Notes: generated by a model not told the origin, from the sequence alone. DNA of 64,000 nucleotides from CAVQFD01 sp963724695 (GCA_963724695.1 CAVRVW010000007.1:350093-414092), one strand, 5' to 3'. Counted from the stretch's first letter, positions 9,121-18,395 are shown. Numbers and translations: made by a program.

Positions 9121-10436
9121 GTTCGGCCGCCTCTGGCGGCGCGGCGACATGACCGCCCGCGATCTCGTCGAACGATGCCTCACGCAGATCGATCGCGATC
9201 AACCGCGGCTGAACGCGTTCATCCTCGTCATGGCCGACGAAGCGCGACGTCAGGCCGAGGACGCCGACCGCGAGCGCGCCGCGGGGCTCGATCGCGGCCC
9301 GCTGCACGGCGTGCCGATCTCGCTCAAGGATCTGATCGACGTCCGTGGCGTGGCCACGACCGCCGCTTCTCGAGTGCGGGACGGCCACATCGCCACGACC
9401 AGCGCGCCCATCGTGACCCGGTTGCGCGAGGCCGGGGCGGTGATTGTCGGCAAGACCAACCTGCACGAGTTCGCGTTCGGCACCACGAACGAAGACTCAG
9501 CCTACGGCCCGGCGAGGAACCCGCGCGATGTCACGCGATCGCCGGGCGGTTCGAGCGGCGGTTCCGCGATTAGCGTGGCCACCGGCATGGCGCTCGCGTC
9601 GATCGGCACCGACACCGGCGGCTCGATCCGCGTTCCGGCCGCCGCCTGCGGAATCGTCGGGCTCAAGCCGTCGTATGGCGAGGTCTCCACCGACGGCGTG
9701 GTCCCGCTGTCGGGGACGCTCGACCACGTGGGCCCGCTGGCGCTGACGGTCGACGATGCGTGGGCGGTGCTCGGCGTGCTGGCGGGGACGACGCGACCGC
9801 TCGACGCGCGGGCGCCACGAGGGTTGCGCCTGGGCGTGCTCCGATCGGTACTTCTGCGATCTCCTCGACACGGACGTCCGGTCATCGTTCGACGCGGCAC
9901 TCCGCATACTCAGTGCGGCGGGCGTGACGCTCGAGGACGTCGAGGTGCCGCACGCCGCGCTCATCGGTCCGGTGTACCTGCATCTTGGGTTCGGCGACGC
10001 CGCCGCCATCCACGGGCCGACGCTGGACAGCATGCCGGAGCGCTACACCACGCCGGTTCGGCTCAGGCTGGAGACCGCCCGCTACGTGCTGGCCGAGGAC
10101 TACTCTCGGGCGCTGGCGGCCCGCGAGGTCCTGCGGGGCGAAGTGGACGCGTTGCTCGAGGGTTGTGACGCGCTCGTGCTGCCAACGCTGCCGATTCCGG
10201 CGCCGCGCATCGGCGAACCCGGGGCCCGGATCGGGAGCGAGACGTATCCGGTGCGCGCGCTGACGCTGCGGCTGACGCAGCTGTTCAACCTGACGGGGAA
10301 CCCCGCGGTGTCGATGCCGATCGGCGCCACGCCAGACGGGCTTCCGTGCGGCCTGCAGCTGGTTGGCCGGCGCGGCGCGACCGGCGGACTGGCGGCGGTT
10401 GCACGCGCCGTCGAACCGCTGGTCGTTCCCGCCTAG
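9104..10436 (+). CDS. amidase-signature family hydrolase (AtzE/GatA-like)
   Basis: About 443 residues. The Ser-cisSer-Lys triad is visible: Lys in PISLKDLIDV, the cis-Ser in SPGGSSGGSAIS, and the nucleophile Ser in TDTGGSIRVPAAACG. The frame shifts by +1 near 9845 (after GLRLGVLR), with DRYFCDLLDTDVRSSFDAAL continuing the protein to the TAG at 10434. The ending VSMPIGATPDGLPCGLQLVGR is the conserved tail of GatA-type enzymes. The upstream overlapping GatC/AtzG-like gene suggests a two-subunit amidase. No gatB is nearby, so a catabolic amide or biuret-type substrate is as likely as tRNA amidation. The stop overlaps the convergent cupin stop at CTAG. Confidence 0.85.
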
Positions 10437-10918
10437 TTCTTGACGCGAATTCGCGCCTCGAGGTACGTGATCGTGCCGTCGATCTGGCTGAACCAGTGCG
10501 GCGTGCCTGGGGGCATGACCACGACGTCGTTCTTGCCGACCTTGCGGGTCTCGCCGTCCTTGATCGACATGCTTCGGACCAGGTCCGGGGCGGAGTCGGT
10601 CAGTGGCAGCGCCAGCGTGCCGCCGGTCACGAGCGTCGCGCTGCCGTCGACGATCTGATAGATCTCGATGCTCAGCGGATGGATGATCGCGTATTGCGCC
10701 TCGTCCGACGCGCTTCGCCTGCGGACCACGACGCCCTCCGACACCGTGACGGCCGCGCCGGTCTTGGCGACGGCGCCCATCTTCTTGAGCGTCGCTTCGA
10801 TCTCGGCGGCGCTCTTGTAGGTCGCCGGCGGACCACCCGGCCCCTGCGCGTCGATGTCGATCACGAGCACGAGCCCTCCGAGAAGCGCGGCGAGCGCCGC
10901 GCCGACGAGCCTTCGCAT
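10433..10918 (-). CDS. secreted cupin-domain protein
   Basis: 161 residues from ATG 10918 with GGAGG 5 nt upstream. A signal peptide (MRRLVGAALAALLGGLVLVI) is followed by one cupin barrel; the second cupin motif is VVVMPPGTPHWFSQIDGTITYLE (about 133-155). It is a tandem paralogue of the next upstream gene (19-nt gap, same strand). Metal-binding residues of motif 1 are not clear. Role unknown; single-domain secreted cupins often bind small ligands or catalyse dioxygenation or isomerisation. Confidence 0.75.
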   Translation of the reverse strand: MRRLVGAALAALLGGLVLVIDIDAQGPGGPPATYKSAAEIEATLKKMGAVAKTGAAVTVSEGVVVRRRSASDEAQYAIIHPLSIEIYQIVDGSATLVTGGTLALPLTDSAPDLVRSMSIKDGETRKVGKNDVVVMPPGTPHWFSQIDGTITYLEARIRVKN

Positions 10919-10937
10919 GCCAGCCTCCAGTCGTTGA

Positions 10938-11519
10938 CTACTTGCCTGCAAGGTCGGCCTTCGACGCCGCCTCGTCCTTGAGCGGCGCGACCTTGTCGGG
11001 ATCGATACGAATCATCAGATACGTGATGTGGTCGTCGATCTTCGTGAACCAGTGTCCGGTGCCGGCGGGGATCACGATCACGTCGCCCGCCTTGAGTTGA
11101 TGGGTCGCCCCGTTGCGGACCGACTCCGCGTTGTTGCCGGGACCGTTCAGCATGCGCACGGCCGTGTTGTCGGCAGGCCGGCGTGCCTTGCCGACCAGGT
11201 CCGGCCCCGTGACGAGCGTCGCGGATCCGCTGATCACGTGATACACCTCGCTGACGAGATCGTGTTCCGCCACGCTGGCGGGCGCGGGGGCGGCGAGGCG
11301 CGTGCGGTGCACGAGGCCGACGGCGACGTTCGACTTGCCCACGTCCACCGCGCGCACCTGCTGATCGACGATGCGCCCGGCCATCGCCCGCTTGATGTAC
11401 GCGTCGATCTCTTCGTTGGGGATGTAGGTGGCCGGACAGTTCCTGCAGGTCGGCTCCTGCGCGGTCGCCGGCACGGTGGAAAGCAACGCAACGGTCAGAC
11501 CCAGCAGCAGTGTCCTCAC
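10938..11519 (-). CDS. secreted cupin-domain protein, paralogue
   Basis: 193 residues from GTG 11519, with AGGAGG upstream at good spacing; the longer open frame upstream only translates a heptamer repeat. Signal peptide RTLLLGLTVALLSTVPATAQ, then a CRNCPATYI motif with two cysteines near the mature N-terminus, then a cupin barrel with VIVIPAGTGHWFTKIDDHITYLMI. The HWF-KIDxxITYL motif is shared with the downstream gene, showing a duplication. The cysteine pair is absent from the downstream paralogue. Confidence 0.75.
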   Translation of the reverse strand: MRTLLLGLTVALLSTVPATAQEPTCRNCPATYIPNEEIDAYIKRAMAGRIVDQQVRAVDVGKSNVAVGLVHRTRLAAPAPASVAEHDLVSEVYHVISGSATLVTGPDLVGKARRPADNTAVRMLNGPGNNAESVRNGATHQLKAGDVIVIPAGTGHWFTKIDDHITYLMIRIDPDKVAPLKDEAASKADLAGK

Positions 11520-11546
11520 AGGCGCCTCCTGGATGAGACTAACACC

Positions 11547-11602
11547 GGGGAACAGGGAACAGGGAACAGGGAACAGGGAACGGGGAACAGGGAACGGGGA
11601 AC
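11547..11602. repeat. heptamer minisatellite (GGGAACA)
   Basis: About eight head-to-tail copies of GGGAACA/GGGAACG fill the gap between the MutS-like gene and the cupin gene. It explains a spurious N-terminal extension of the cupin reading frame. Confidence 0.9.
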
Positions 11603-11607
11603 CGGCC

Positions 11608-13389
11608 CTACACATCGAGCCCGACCGCGCGCATCAGCGCGAGGGCATTGCTGCGCTCGACGACGCCGGGGCGCATCGTGTAGTCGAAGACCATCCGGCC
11701 ATCGTCGATGCGATCCTCGAAGTGCACGTTGGCGCCGCGGGCGCCGAGCTGCCCCACGAACTCGGTCAGGGCGAGATCGTGCGTCGTGACCAGGCCAATC
11801 GCTCCGGCATCCACGAGCGACCGCACGATGGCTTCGGCGCCGATCCGCCGATCGTGCGAGTTCGTGCCGTGGAGGATCTCGTCGAGCAGAAAGAGCATCG
11901 GCATCGACCCGCGTGCCCGGGTCACGATGTCACGGATGCGGAGGATTTCGGCGTAGAAACGCGAGTATCCCTCCTGCAGCGAGTCGTCCACCTTGAGCGT
12001 CGCACCGAGTGCCAGCGGCGAGAGGGCGAGCGAGCGGGCCCGGACGGGCGCGCCGGCCAGCGCCAGGGTCACGTTGACGCCGACAGCCCGCAGGAGCGTG
12101 CTCTTGCCGGACATGTTCGACCCGCTGACCACGAGCACCGAGGGCGCCTCTCCGCCGAGCCGCACGTCGTTCGGCACCGCGGTTCCTTCGACAATGAGCG
12201 GGTGCGCCAGCGCTCGCGCGTCGAATTTCGGGCTGTCCGATCCCACGTCAGGGAACGGATCGGCGGGATGCTCGTACGCATAGGTCGCAAACGAGGCGAG
12301 CGCCTCCAGCTCCCCGACAGCCTTCAACCAGATCGACAGCGAGCGCCCGTGTGCGGCGTGCCAGCGGTCGATTGCGGCCGCGGCCTGGCTCCGGACGAGC
12401 AGGACGACGGCGAGCGGCGCAAAGAGCAGGTTGTGGGTCGAGTCGAGCGCCGAGACGTACCGCTGCAAGCGTGCGATGAGCCGCGACGGCGGCTCGCCGT
12501 CGGCGACGAGCGCCGCGTGCAGCGCCGCCAGCTTCGGCGACTGGAACGGCTCCTGCTCGAGGCGGACGAGGAGCTCGGTGACCAGCCCGAGATCGTGCAC
12601 GGGCATGTCCAGCCGATGGAGTACCGTCGCGACCTGACGCCGCCAGACCGCGGCGAGAGCCGTCTGCGCCACGAGCCAGAGGACGGCGACACCGGTCGAC
12701 ACGAGGCCGGCAAACGCCGCCGTCAGCAGCACGGCGGAGGTGGCCGCCGACGCTCCCAGCGCCCAGCGCGAGATCGCTGGCAAACCGGCCGGGGCCGCAG
12801 CCGCCCAGGTGGTGAGCGCGCTCGTACGCCCCACGTGCGCTTCGGCAGCCAGCACCGCCAGGTCTTCGCGGAGGTCGATCCGCGGCGCGAGTTCGGCCAC
12901 CGCCTGTTGCCGCGCCCGGATCTCACCAGGGTCGGCGGGTCCGGCCAGCCACTCCGCAAGCGCCGCCTCGCCGGCTTCGGTGCGGGCGGTGTTCAGGAAC
13001 TGGAAGAGCGACGCGTGGCCGACGAGGTCGAGATCGCGGGCGAACGGATGGCCCGGAAGCAAATGCCCACCGTCAGCGCCATCGCTCGTCCACTGTCCGG
13101 TCAGCCGCCGAATGCCACGCTCGTAGAGGCGGCGGGCCCGCTCGGCGCGTTCGTTGCGGTTGAGGATGCGGGCGTGCGCCACGAGCAGCGCGAGAAACGC
13201 CGCTGCCGGGAGGTAGAGCCAGCCCACGCCGATCCGGTTGCCGACCGTCGCCAGCCAGGCGACCACCGCAGTGCCTGCGAACACGGCCAGGCGGGTATTG
13301 GAGACAAGGAGGTGCCGGCGCTCGCCCTCGGACAGGGCCGCGCTCCAGTGTTCGATCCGCCGCCGATACTCGTCGCCTGGAGAGGACAC
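11608..13389 (-). CDS. membrane-anchored MutS-like ATPase
   Basis: 593 residues from GTG 13389 (GGAAGA just upstream), 14 nt behind dapE. Two hydrophobic stretches near residues 30-75 and a second pair near 195-245 predict membrane insertion. The C-terminal third is a MutS-type ABC ATPase: Walker A GSNMSGKSTLLRAVGVN, Walker B LFLLDEILHGTNSHDR, and VTTHDLALTEF. It has no MutS N-terminal mismatch-recognition domain, so it is not a repair MutS; membrane MutS-like proteins of this type are widespread but uncharacterised. It is the last gene of the lysine operon by spacing. Confidence 0.8.
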   Translation of the reverse strand: MSSPGDEYRRRIEHWSAALSEGERRHLLVSNTRLAVFAGTAVVAWLATVGNRIGVGWLYLPAAAFLALLVAHARILNRNERAERARRLYERGIRRLTGQWTSDGADGGHLLPGHPFARDLDLVGHASLFQFLNTARTEAGEAALAEWLAGPADPGEIRARQQAVAELAPRIDLREDLAVLAAEAHVGRTSALTTWAAAAPAGLPAISRWALGASAATSAVLLTAAFAGLVSTGVAVLWLVAQTALAAVWRRQVATVLHRLDMPVHDLGLVTELLVRLEQEPFQSPKLAALHAALVADGEPPSRLIARLQRYVSALDSTHNLLFAPLAVVLLVRSQAAAAIDRWHAAHGRSLSIWLKAVGELEALASFATYAYEHPADPFPDVGSDSPKFDARALAHPLIVEGTAVPNDVRLGGEAPSVLVVSGSNMSGKSTLLRAVGVNVTLALAGAPVRARSLALSPLALGATLKVDDSLQEGYSRFYAEILRIRDIVTRARGSMPMLFLLDEILHGTNSHDRRIGAEAIVRSLVDAGAIGLVTTHDLALTEFVGQLGARGANVHFEDRIDDGRMVFDYTMRPGVVERSNALALMRAVGLDV

Positions 13390-13403
13390 TCTTCCCGAGC
13401 AGA

Positions 13404-14414
13404 TTATTTCAGCAGTTGGCGGGCGATGGTGATGTACGCGTCGACCGCGGCGGCGAGCTCGGTGATTTCGATGAACTCGTCGGCCGTGTGGGCCTGGTGA
13501 ATGGAGCCGGGACCGAACAGCAGGGGCTGGCCCCACCGGCCGAGAAACGGGATGTCGGTGGTGTAAGGGAAAACCGCAGCGTCGAATCCCGGCACCGTCG
13601 TCAACCGCACGGGCGGCACCTCGAGGACGTGCTCGACCTCGACGCGCGCCTCCACCGATTTGATCGCGCTCCGCACCTCCGCACCGCCCGAGACCGTGCG
13701 GAACATCACCTCGCACTCGGCCGACGGCGATACCACGTTGGGCGCAACGCCCCCCGAAATCAGGCCGACGATGTAGTGCGTGCGGCCGAGGATCGGATCC
13801 GAGGGCAGATCGAGGCGCCGCAGATCGATCAGGGTGTCGAGCAGCTTGTCGATTGCCGATTCCCCGAGCTCCGGAAAAGACGAATGCGCCGCGCGACCGG
13901 CCGCCTTGAACCTGAGGCGCAGGATTCCGCGTGTCGCCTGCCCCAGGCGGCTGTCGGTGGGTTCGCCGTTGATCAAGTACTGGCAGCCCGCGGCCGCTTC
14001 GTTCGCGCGACGCGCTCCGTCGCTGCCGCGTTCTTCGCCCACCACGAACACCAGGCCGACACGCGTCTCCCCGCTCTTCCGCAGCAGGTCAGCGGCCCGC
14101 ACCTGGGCCGCCAGAATCCCCTTCGCATCGCACGATCCGCGCCCGTAGATCCGATCGCCCTCGACACGGCTCGGGAAGAACGGGGGCACGCAGTCGAAAT
14201 GCGTGGAGAACACGACCGCGGGCGGGCGCACGGCCTCGGGCACCGTGGCCAGCACGTTGAAGCGGGACGCGTCGACAGCCTGCTCGATCACGACGAAGCC
14301 GAGCGATCGCAGGTAATTCGCCAGCCATCGGCCGGCGTCGCCTTCGCGTCCCGTGGTGGAGTCGATATCGACCAGCGATCGGGTCAGGGCAACGAGATCG
14401 ACGTCGGAGATCAC
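13404..14414 (-). CDS. dapE: M20 peptidase, probable succinyl-diaminopimelate desuccinylase
   Basis: 336 residues from GTG 14414, which overlaps the dapD stop as GTGA. Zinc ligands and catalytic residues are visible: VVFSTHFDCVPPF (His, Asp), YGRGSCDAKG (Asp), VVGEERGSDG (EE) and the C-terminal IHQAHTADEFIEI (His). It is somewhat shorter than E. coli DapE (375). M20 sequences cannot be split safely into DapE and ArgE; coupling to dapD and dapA makes removal of succinate from succinyl-diaminopimelate the likely role. Cytoplasmic. Confidence 0.8.
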   Translation of the reverse strand: MISDVDLVALTRSLVDIDSTTGREGDAGRWLANYLRSLGFVVIEQAVDASRFNVLATVPEAVRPPAVVFSTHFDCVPPFFPSRVEGDRIYGRGSCDAKGILAAQVRAADLLRKSGETRVGLVFVVGEERGSDGARRANEAAAGCQYLINGEPTDSRLGQATRGILRLRFKAAGRAAHSSFPELGESAIDKLLDTLIDLRRLDLPSDPILGRTHYIVGLISGGVAPNVVSPSAECEVMFRTVSGGAEVRSAIKSVEARVEVEHVLEVPPVRLTTVPGFDAAVFPYTTDIPFLGRWGQPLLFGPGSIHQAHTADEFIEITELAAAVDAYITIARQLLK

Positions 14415-15250
14415 CGGATCCACGCTTCGAGCTCCGTCCGAGTATCGGTTCTCGAATCGCGGTATTTCACGATCACGGGCGTCGCGAGCGACAGACCCCA
14501 CTCCGGCCCCTTCCCGCCGGTCACGTTGCGCGCGCCTGGCACGACCACGGCGCCTTCCGGGATCACGAGCGGCCGATCGGCCGTGGGCCTGATGATCACG
14601 CCGTGGACGAGATCGTACACGGGCGTCGATCCCGTGAGCACGGTGCCCGCCGCGATCACGGCGCGGGCCTTGATGACCGCGCCTTCGTAGATGCCGGTGT
14701 TGCCGCCGATGAGCGCTTCGTCTTCGACGATGACCGGCAGCGCGCCGACCGGCTCGATCACGCCACCAATCTGCGCGGCGGCGCTGATGTGCACGCGTGC
14801 GCCGATCTGCGCGCAGGAACCGACGAGCGCATGCGAGTCGATGAGCGATTGTTCGCCGACGTAGGCCCCGATGTTGATGTACATGGGCGGCATGCAGATG
14901 ACGCCCGGCGCGACGTACGCGCCGTCGCGCACCGACGAGCCGCCCGGCACGATCCGCACGCCCGCACCCACGCCGGGCACCCTGAGCGGCAGGGTGTCCT
15001 TGTCGTAGAACGGCAGCCGGCCGTGGTCCATCGACGCATCCACGAGGTCGCCGAAGCGGAAGCCGAGCAGAATCCCCTGCTTGACCCAGGCGTTGACGCG
15101 CCATCCGCTCGGGCTGGCCGGATCCGGCTGCGCCGCCCTGACCGTGCCGGCTGAGAGCGCCTGGCGCAGCCGCGCAAAAACCTGCCGCCCCTCTTCCTTG
15201 CTCGCCGACGCGCCGGCCGCCACCAGGTTCGCAATTTCTTGCTCGAGCAT
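14411..15250 (-). CDS. dapD: tetrahydrodipicolinate N-succinyltransferase
   Basis: 279 residues. An N-terminal helical region is followed by a left-handed beta-helix with hexapeptide repeats (residues about 105-230: GAYVAPGVICMPPMYINIGA, ALIGGNTGIYEGAVIKARA). The DapD-specific VPGGSSVRDGAYV and the insertion around PVYDLVHG fit the family. It transfers succinate from succinyl-CoA to tetrahydrodipicolinate and acts as a trimer. It starts 2 nt after the dapA stop and ends overlapping dapE. Its presence shows that lysine and meso-DAP are made by the succinylase branch. Confidence 0.93.
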   Translation of the reverse strand: MLEQEIANLVAAGASASKEEGRQVFARLRQALSAGTVRAAQPDPASPSGWRVNAWVKQGILLGFRFGDLVDASMDHGRLPFYDKDTLPLRVPGVGAGVRIVPGGSSVRDGAYVAPGVICMPPMYINIGAYVGEQSLIDSHALVGSCAQIGARVHISAAAQIGGVIEPVGALPVIVEDEALIGGNTGIYEGAVIKARAVIAAGTVLTGSTPVYDLVHGVIIRPTADRPLVIPEGAVVVPGARNVTGGKGPEWGLSLATPVIVKYRDSRTDTRTELEAWIR

Positions 15251-15252
15251 GC

Positions 15253-16155
15253 CTAGTGCACCACCGCCGTTTTGAGCAGGTCGAGGGTCCTCAGCACCGC
15301 ACGAATGCGCTCGCGGGAGTCGGGCCGCGGCCCGCACATCGGCAGGCGGTAGCTCTCTTCGAGCAGTCCCATCGCCGCCATCGCCGCCTTGACCGGTACG
15401 GGATTGGCCTCGATGAAGTTGACCTGCATCAGCGGCATGATCTGCCGGTGGATGGCGCGCGCCGTCCGGAAATCGCCGCGCGCGGCCGCATCCACCATCT
15501 GGACCATCTCCTCCGGCACTTCGTTCGACGCCACCGAAATGACGCCGCGCCCGCCGACCGCCATCAGCGGCAGCGTGACGGCATCGTCGCCCGACAGCAC
15601 GATGAAATCGTCGGGCACGGCCTGGCAGACATCGCACATCTGACCGATGTTGCCGGACGCTTCCTTGACGCCCACGATGTTCGGAATGGCGGCGAGGCGG
15701 ACGAGCGTGGACGTCTCGATGTTGCAGCCGGTGCGGCTCGGCACGTTGTAGAGAACGACGGGAAGCGGCGTCGCATCGGCAATCGCCGCGTAGTGCTGGA
15801 ACAGTCCTTCCTGCGTCGGCTTGTTGTAGTAGGGCGTCACCGACAGGAGGCCGGACGCGCCGGCCTTGCGCATCTCGTCGGCCAGATGGATGACCTCCTG
15901 CGTGTTGTAGCCGCCGGCGCCCGCCAGGACCGGAACCTGTCCGGCCGCTTCGTCCACCAGGATCTCGACGATGCGGACGCGCTCGGCGTCGTTGAGCGTG
16001 GGGTTTTCGCCCGTGGTCCCGCAAGGGACGAGGAAGTGGATGCCGGCGTCGATCTGCCGGCGGGCCAGCCGGCGCACGGCGCGCTCGTCGAGCTCTCCGT
16101 TCCGCGTGAACGGGGTCACCATCGCAGTCCCCACGCCGGTCCAGTTGGTGGTCAT
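15253..16155 (-). CDS. dapA: 4-hydroxy-tetrahydrodipicolinate synthase
   Basis: 300 residues, normal length. GTTGENPTL (pyruvate carboxylate binding), the Tyr of VTPYYNKPTQEG, VLYNVPSRTGCNI, and the Schiff-base lysine in NIVGVKEASGNIGQM are all present. It condenses pyruvate with aspartate semialdehyde. It sits 30 nt after dapB and 2 nt before dapD in the operon. No frameshift. Confidence 0.96.
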   Translation of the reverse strand: MTTNWTGVGTAMVTPFTRNGELDERAVRRLARRQIDAGIHFLVPCGTTGENPTLNDAERVRIVEILVDEAAGQVPVLAGAGGYNTQEVIHLADEMRKAGASGLLSVTPYYNKPTQEGLFQHYAAIADATPLPVVLYNVPSRTGCNIETSTLVRLAAIPNIVGVKEASGNIGQMCDVCQAVPDDFIVLSGDDAVTLPLMAVGGRGVISVASNEVPEEMVQMVDAAARGDFRTARAIHRQIMPLMQVNFIEANPVPVKAAMAAMGLLEESYRLPMCGPRPDSRERIRAVLRTLDLLKTAVVH

Positions 16156-16164
16156 GATCAGGCT

Positions 16165-16195
16165 CCAGGCTCCGGGCTTCAGGCTTCAGGCTTCA
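16165..16195. repeat. short direct repeat (CTTCAGG x3)
   Basis: Three near-perfect 7-8 nt copies between dapA and the dapB stop; no other function seen. Confidence 0.5.
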
Positions 16196-16925
16196 GAACG
16201 TAGGCCGGGTCCTTCCGGACCCGGCGACTTCAGGCCAAGGACATCGTGCATCGTAAACCAGCCGCGCCGTCCGTGGACCCACTGCGCCGCCGCGAGTGCG
16301 CCGCGCGCGAACGCGCTCCGATCGCGCGCCGCATGCGACAGCGTAATCGATTCTGACGGTCCGTCGAAACCGATTGTGTGCACGCCAGGAATGTAGCCGG
16401 CCCGGGTGGACGACACGTCGACGGGTCGGGCGTAACCCGCGCGGTCCATGGCGCGCGTCAGCATGAGCGCCGTGCCGGATGGGGCGTCCTTCTTCATCTT
16501 GTGATGGCCCTCGTGCAGCCACGCATCGAAGCCGCTCTGAGCGGCGAAGAGCGCGGCCGCGCGCGCCACGATGGCCTCGAAGAGCACCACGCCGGTCGAG
16601 AAGTTCGGGGCCGCGACCGCGCCCGTGCCCGCGTCACGGACGGCTGACTGCAGCGCCGCCTCATGGGCCTGCCAGCCGGTGGTGCCGATGACCACGTTCA
16701 CGCCGCGCCGCGCCAGCGCGGGCACGTTGGCGACCACCGCGTCGGCCAGCGAGAAGTCGATCGCCACGTCCGCGGCGCCCCGCCATCGGTCGTCGTCCGC
16801 ACCGCCAGAGTGCGCCGGGGACTGCGGATCGATCGACGCCCACGACGTCGCAGCCGTACTCGCCCGCCAGACTGCTCGACGAGCTGCCCCATCCGTCCGT
16901 GACCGACGAGCACAATACGCAGCAT
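16186..16925 (-). CDS. dapB: 4-hydroxy-tetrahydrodipicolinate reductase (two frameshifts near N-terminus)
   Basis: Starts MLRIVLVGHGRMGQLVEQ at 16925 (NAD(P)H-binding GxGxxG-like). It changes frame near 16875 to SLAGEYGCDVVGVDRS and again near 16835 to the long frame that holds AIDFSLADAVVANV, VIGTTGW, NFSTGVVLFEAI, and the family signature HEGHHKMKKDAPSGTA. The native C-terminus should be near MHDVLGL; the extra residues are read from a 22-nt perfect hairpin (16204-16225) and a short CTTCAGG repeat. It reduces the dapA product. The upstream gap to lysC is 95 nt and contains a second copy of the hairpin. Confidence 0.88.
16204..16225. repeat. hairpin element copy 1 (GCCGGGTCC-TTCC-GGACCCGGC)
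   Basis: A perfect 9-bp stem with a TTCC (GGAA on the minus strand) tetraloop, at the 3' end of dapB. The same element recurs at 17000-17021. There is no T run on either side, so it is not a standard terminator; it may be an extragenic palindrome or an RNA-stabilising element. Confidence 0.7.
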
Positions 16926-16970
16926 ACATTCCGTCCCCGGCCTACGCCCAATCGTGACGACCGATCCCGT

Positions 16971-17021
16971 AGGGCTCAACTGTGACAACCATCCCGTAGG
17001 GCGGGTCCTTCCGGACCCGCC
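16971..17021. repeat. CCCGTAGGG direct repeats with hairpin element copy 2
   Basis: CCCGTAGGG occurs twice; the second copy leads into GGCGGGTCC-TTCC-GGACCCGCC (17000-17021), a perfect 9-bp stem with the same tetraloop as the copy at 16204. The element lies in the lysC-dapB gap and ends at the lysC stop. Confidence 0.7.
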
Positions 17022-18395
17022 TAGCGCTTCTCGAAGAACTCGGCGTGCAACCGGGCCATCGCCTCGGGCACGTCCGCGTCCCGCATGACGAACGTGATGT
17101 TCCGCCTCGACGCGGCCTGCGAGACCAGCCGCAGCGGAATGCGATCGAGCGAGTTGACCGCCCGGCCGAAGACCGTCGGGTCCGCCCGCAGATTCTCTCC
17201 CACGGCGCAGACAATCGCCATGTCGGGCTCGCAGTTGACCTCGGCGAAGCTCACCAGGTTGCTGACGATGTCCTGGAGCCGGCGCGGATTGTCGACCGTC
17301 ACCGAGACGCTGACTTCCGATGTGGTGACCACGTCGACCGGGGTCCTGAACCGTTCGAAGACCTCGAACAGCCGGCGGAGGAAGCCGTGTGCCATGAGCA
17401 TCCGCGTCGACGTGATGTCCACGACGGTGACGCCGCGCTTGCACGCCAGCGCGGTCAGCTGGGTGCCTTCGGCGCGTGCGTCGGCCGTGATCATGGTGCC
17501 GGCGACATCGGGACGGCGTGAGTTCAGAATGCGGACGGGAATATCCTTGGCCACCGCCGGCAGGATCGTGCTGGGGTGCAGCACCTTGGCGCCAAAGTAC
17601 GCGAGCTCCGATGCCTCGCTGAACGACAGCTTCGGCACGAGGCGCGGCGCCTTCACGACACGGGGATCGGCCGTGAGCATCCCGTCGACGTCGGTCCAGA
17701 TCTGAATCTCGTCCACTCCCAGACACGCACCGAAGATGGCGGCCGAATAGTCCGATCCGCCTCTGCCGAGCGTGGTCGTCACCCCCGCGGCGGTCGCGCC
17801 GATGAAGCCGCCCAGCACGGCCACCTTTCCCGCCTTGCGCGTGGGCCCGACGATCTCGCCGGTCCTCCTGCAGGTCGCGTCCATCTCCGGGACCGCGGCC
17901 TGGTGCTCGGCGTCGGTGACCAGCACGTCTCGCGAGTCCACCCAGACGGCCGGGATCTGCCGTTCGAGGAAGGCGGCGGCGACGATGCGGCTGCTGGCCA
18001 GCTCGCCGAGCGCATGGATGGTATCTGCGGCTTTCGGCGACACATCGTTCAGGAGCGCAATCCTCCCGACCAGCGCGAAGACCTCGTCGAAGTCCTTCCC
18101 CACGGCCGCCGCGAGCGACTCCAGCGCGGCAGCCCCGACAAGCGTCCTGGCCACGCCGATGTGGCGGTCCAGAAGCTCCCTCAGAAGCCTCACGGCTTGA
18201 TCCGCCTGACCCTCGCCGGTCAGCCTGGCGGTCTCGACCAGCCGATCCGTCACCTTGGACATGGCCGACACCACCACGACCGGTGGAGCGATCGGCCGGG
18301 TGGGTCTCGAGATGGTCCTTCACGATATTGATGACACGGGTCATCGCCTCCGCGTCGGCCACCGAGGTGCCGCCGAACTTCATGATGACGTTCAC
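17021..18395 (-). CDS. lysC: aspartate kinase, LysC (AK III) type (one frameshift)
   Basis: About 457 residues. GTG 18395 overlaps the asd stop as GTGA; the protein begins with the KFGGTSVADAEAM motif, changes frame near 18285 (HPADR to VVVSAMSKVTDRL), and then is open. LGRGGSDYSAAIFGA, IWTDVDGMLTADPR and FSEASELAYFGAKVLHPSTILPA are catalytic and family blocks. Two ACT domains follow (about 310-457), with VVTTSEVSVSVTVD as in E. coli LysC. Length and insert pattern match the lysine-sensitive monofunctional type, so feedback by lysine is expected. It catalyses the first step, aspartate to aspartyl phosphate. Confidence 0.92.

Noticed and set aside
11547..11602. Possible CRISPR array
   Set aside because: The unit is a 7-nt heptamer without spacers; it is a minisatellite.
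11428..13500. 690-codon plus-strand reading frame opposite the MutS-like gene
   Set aside because: It is antisense to clear Walker motifs; its composition is Arg/Glu-rich and no motif is visible.
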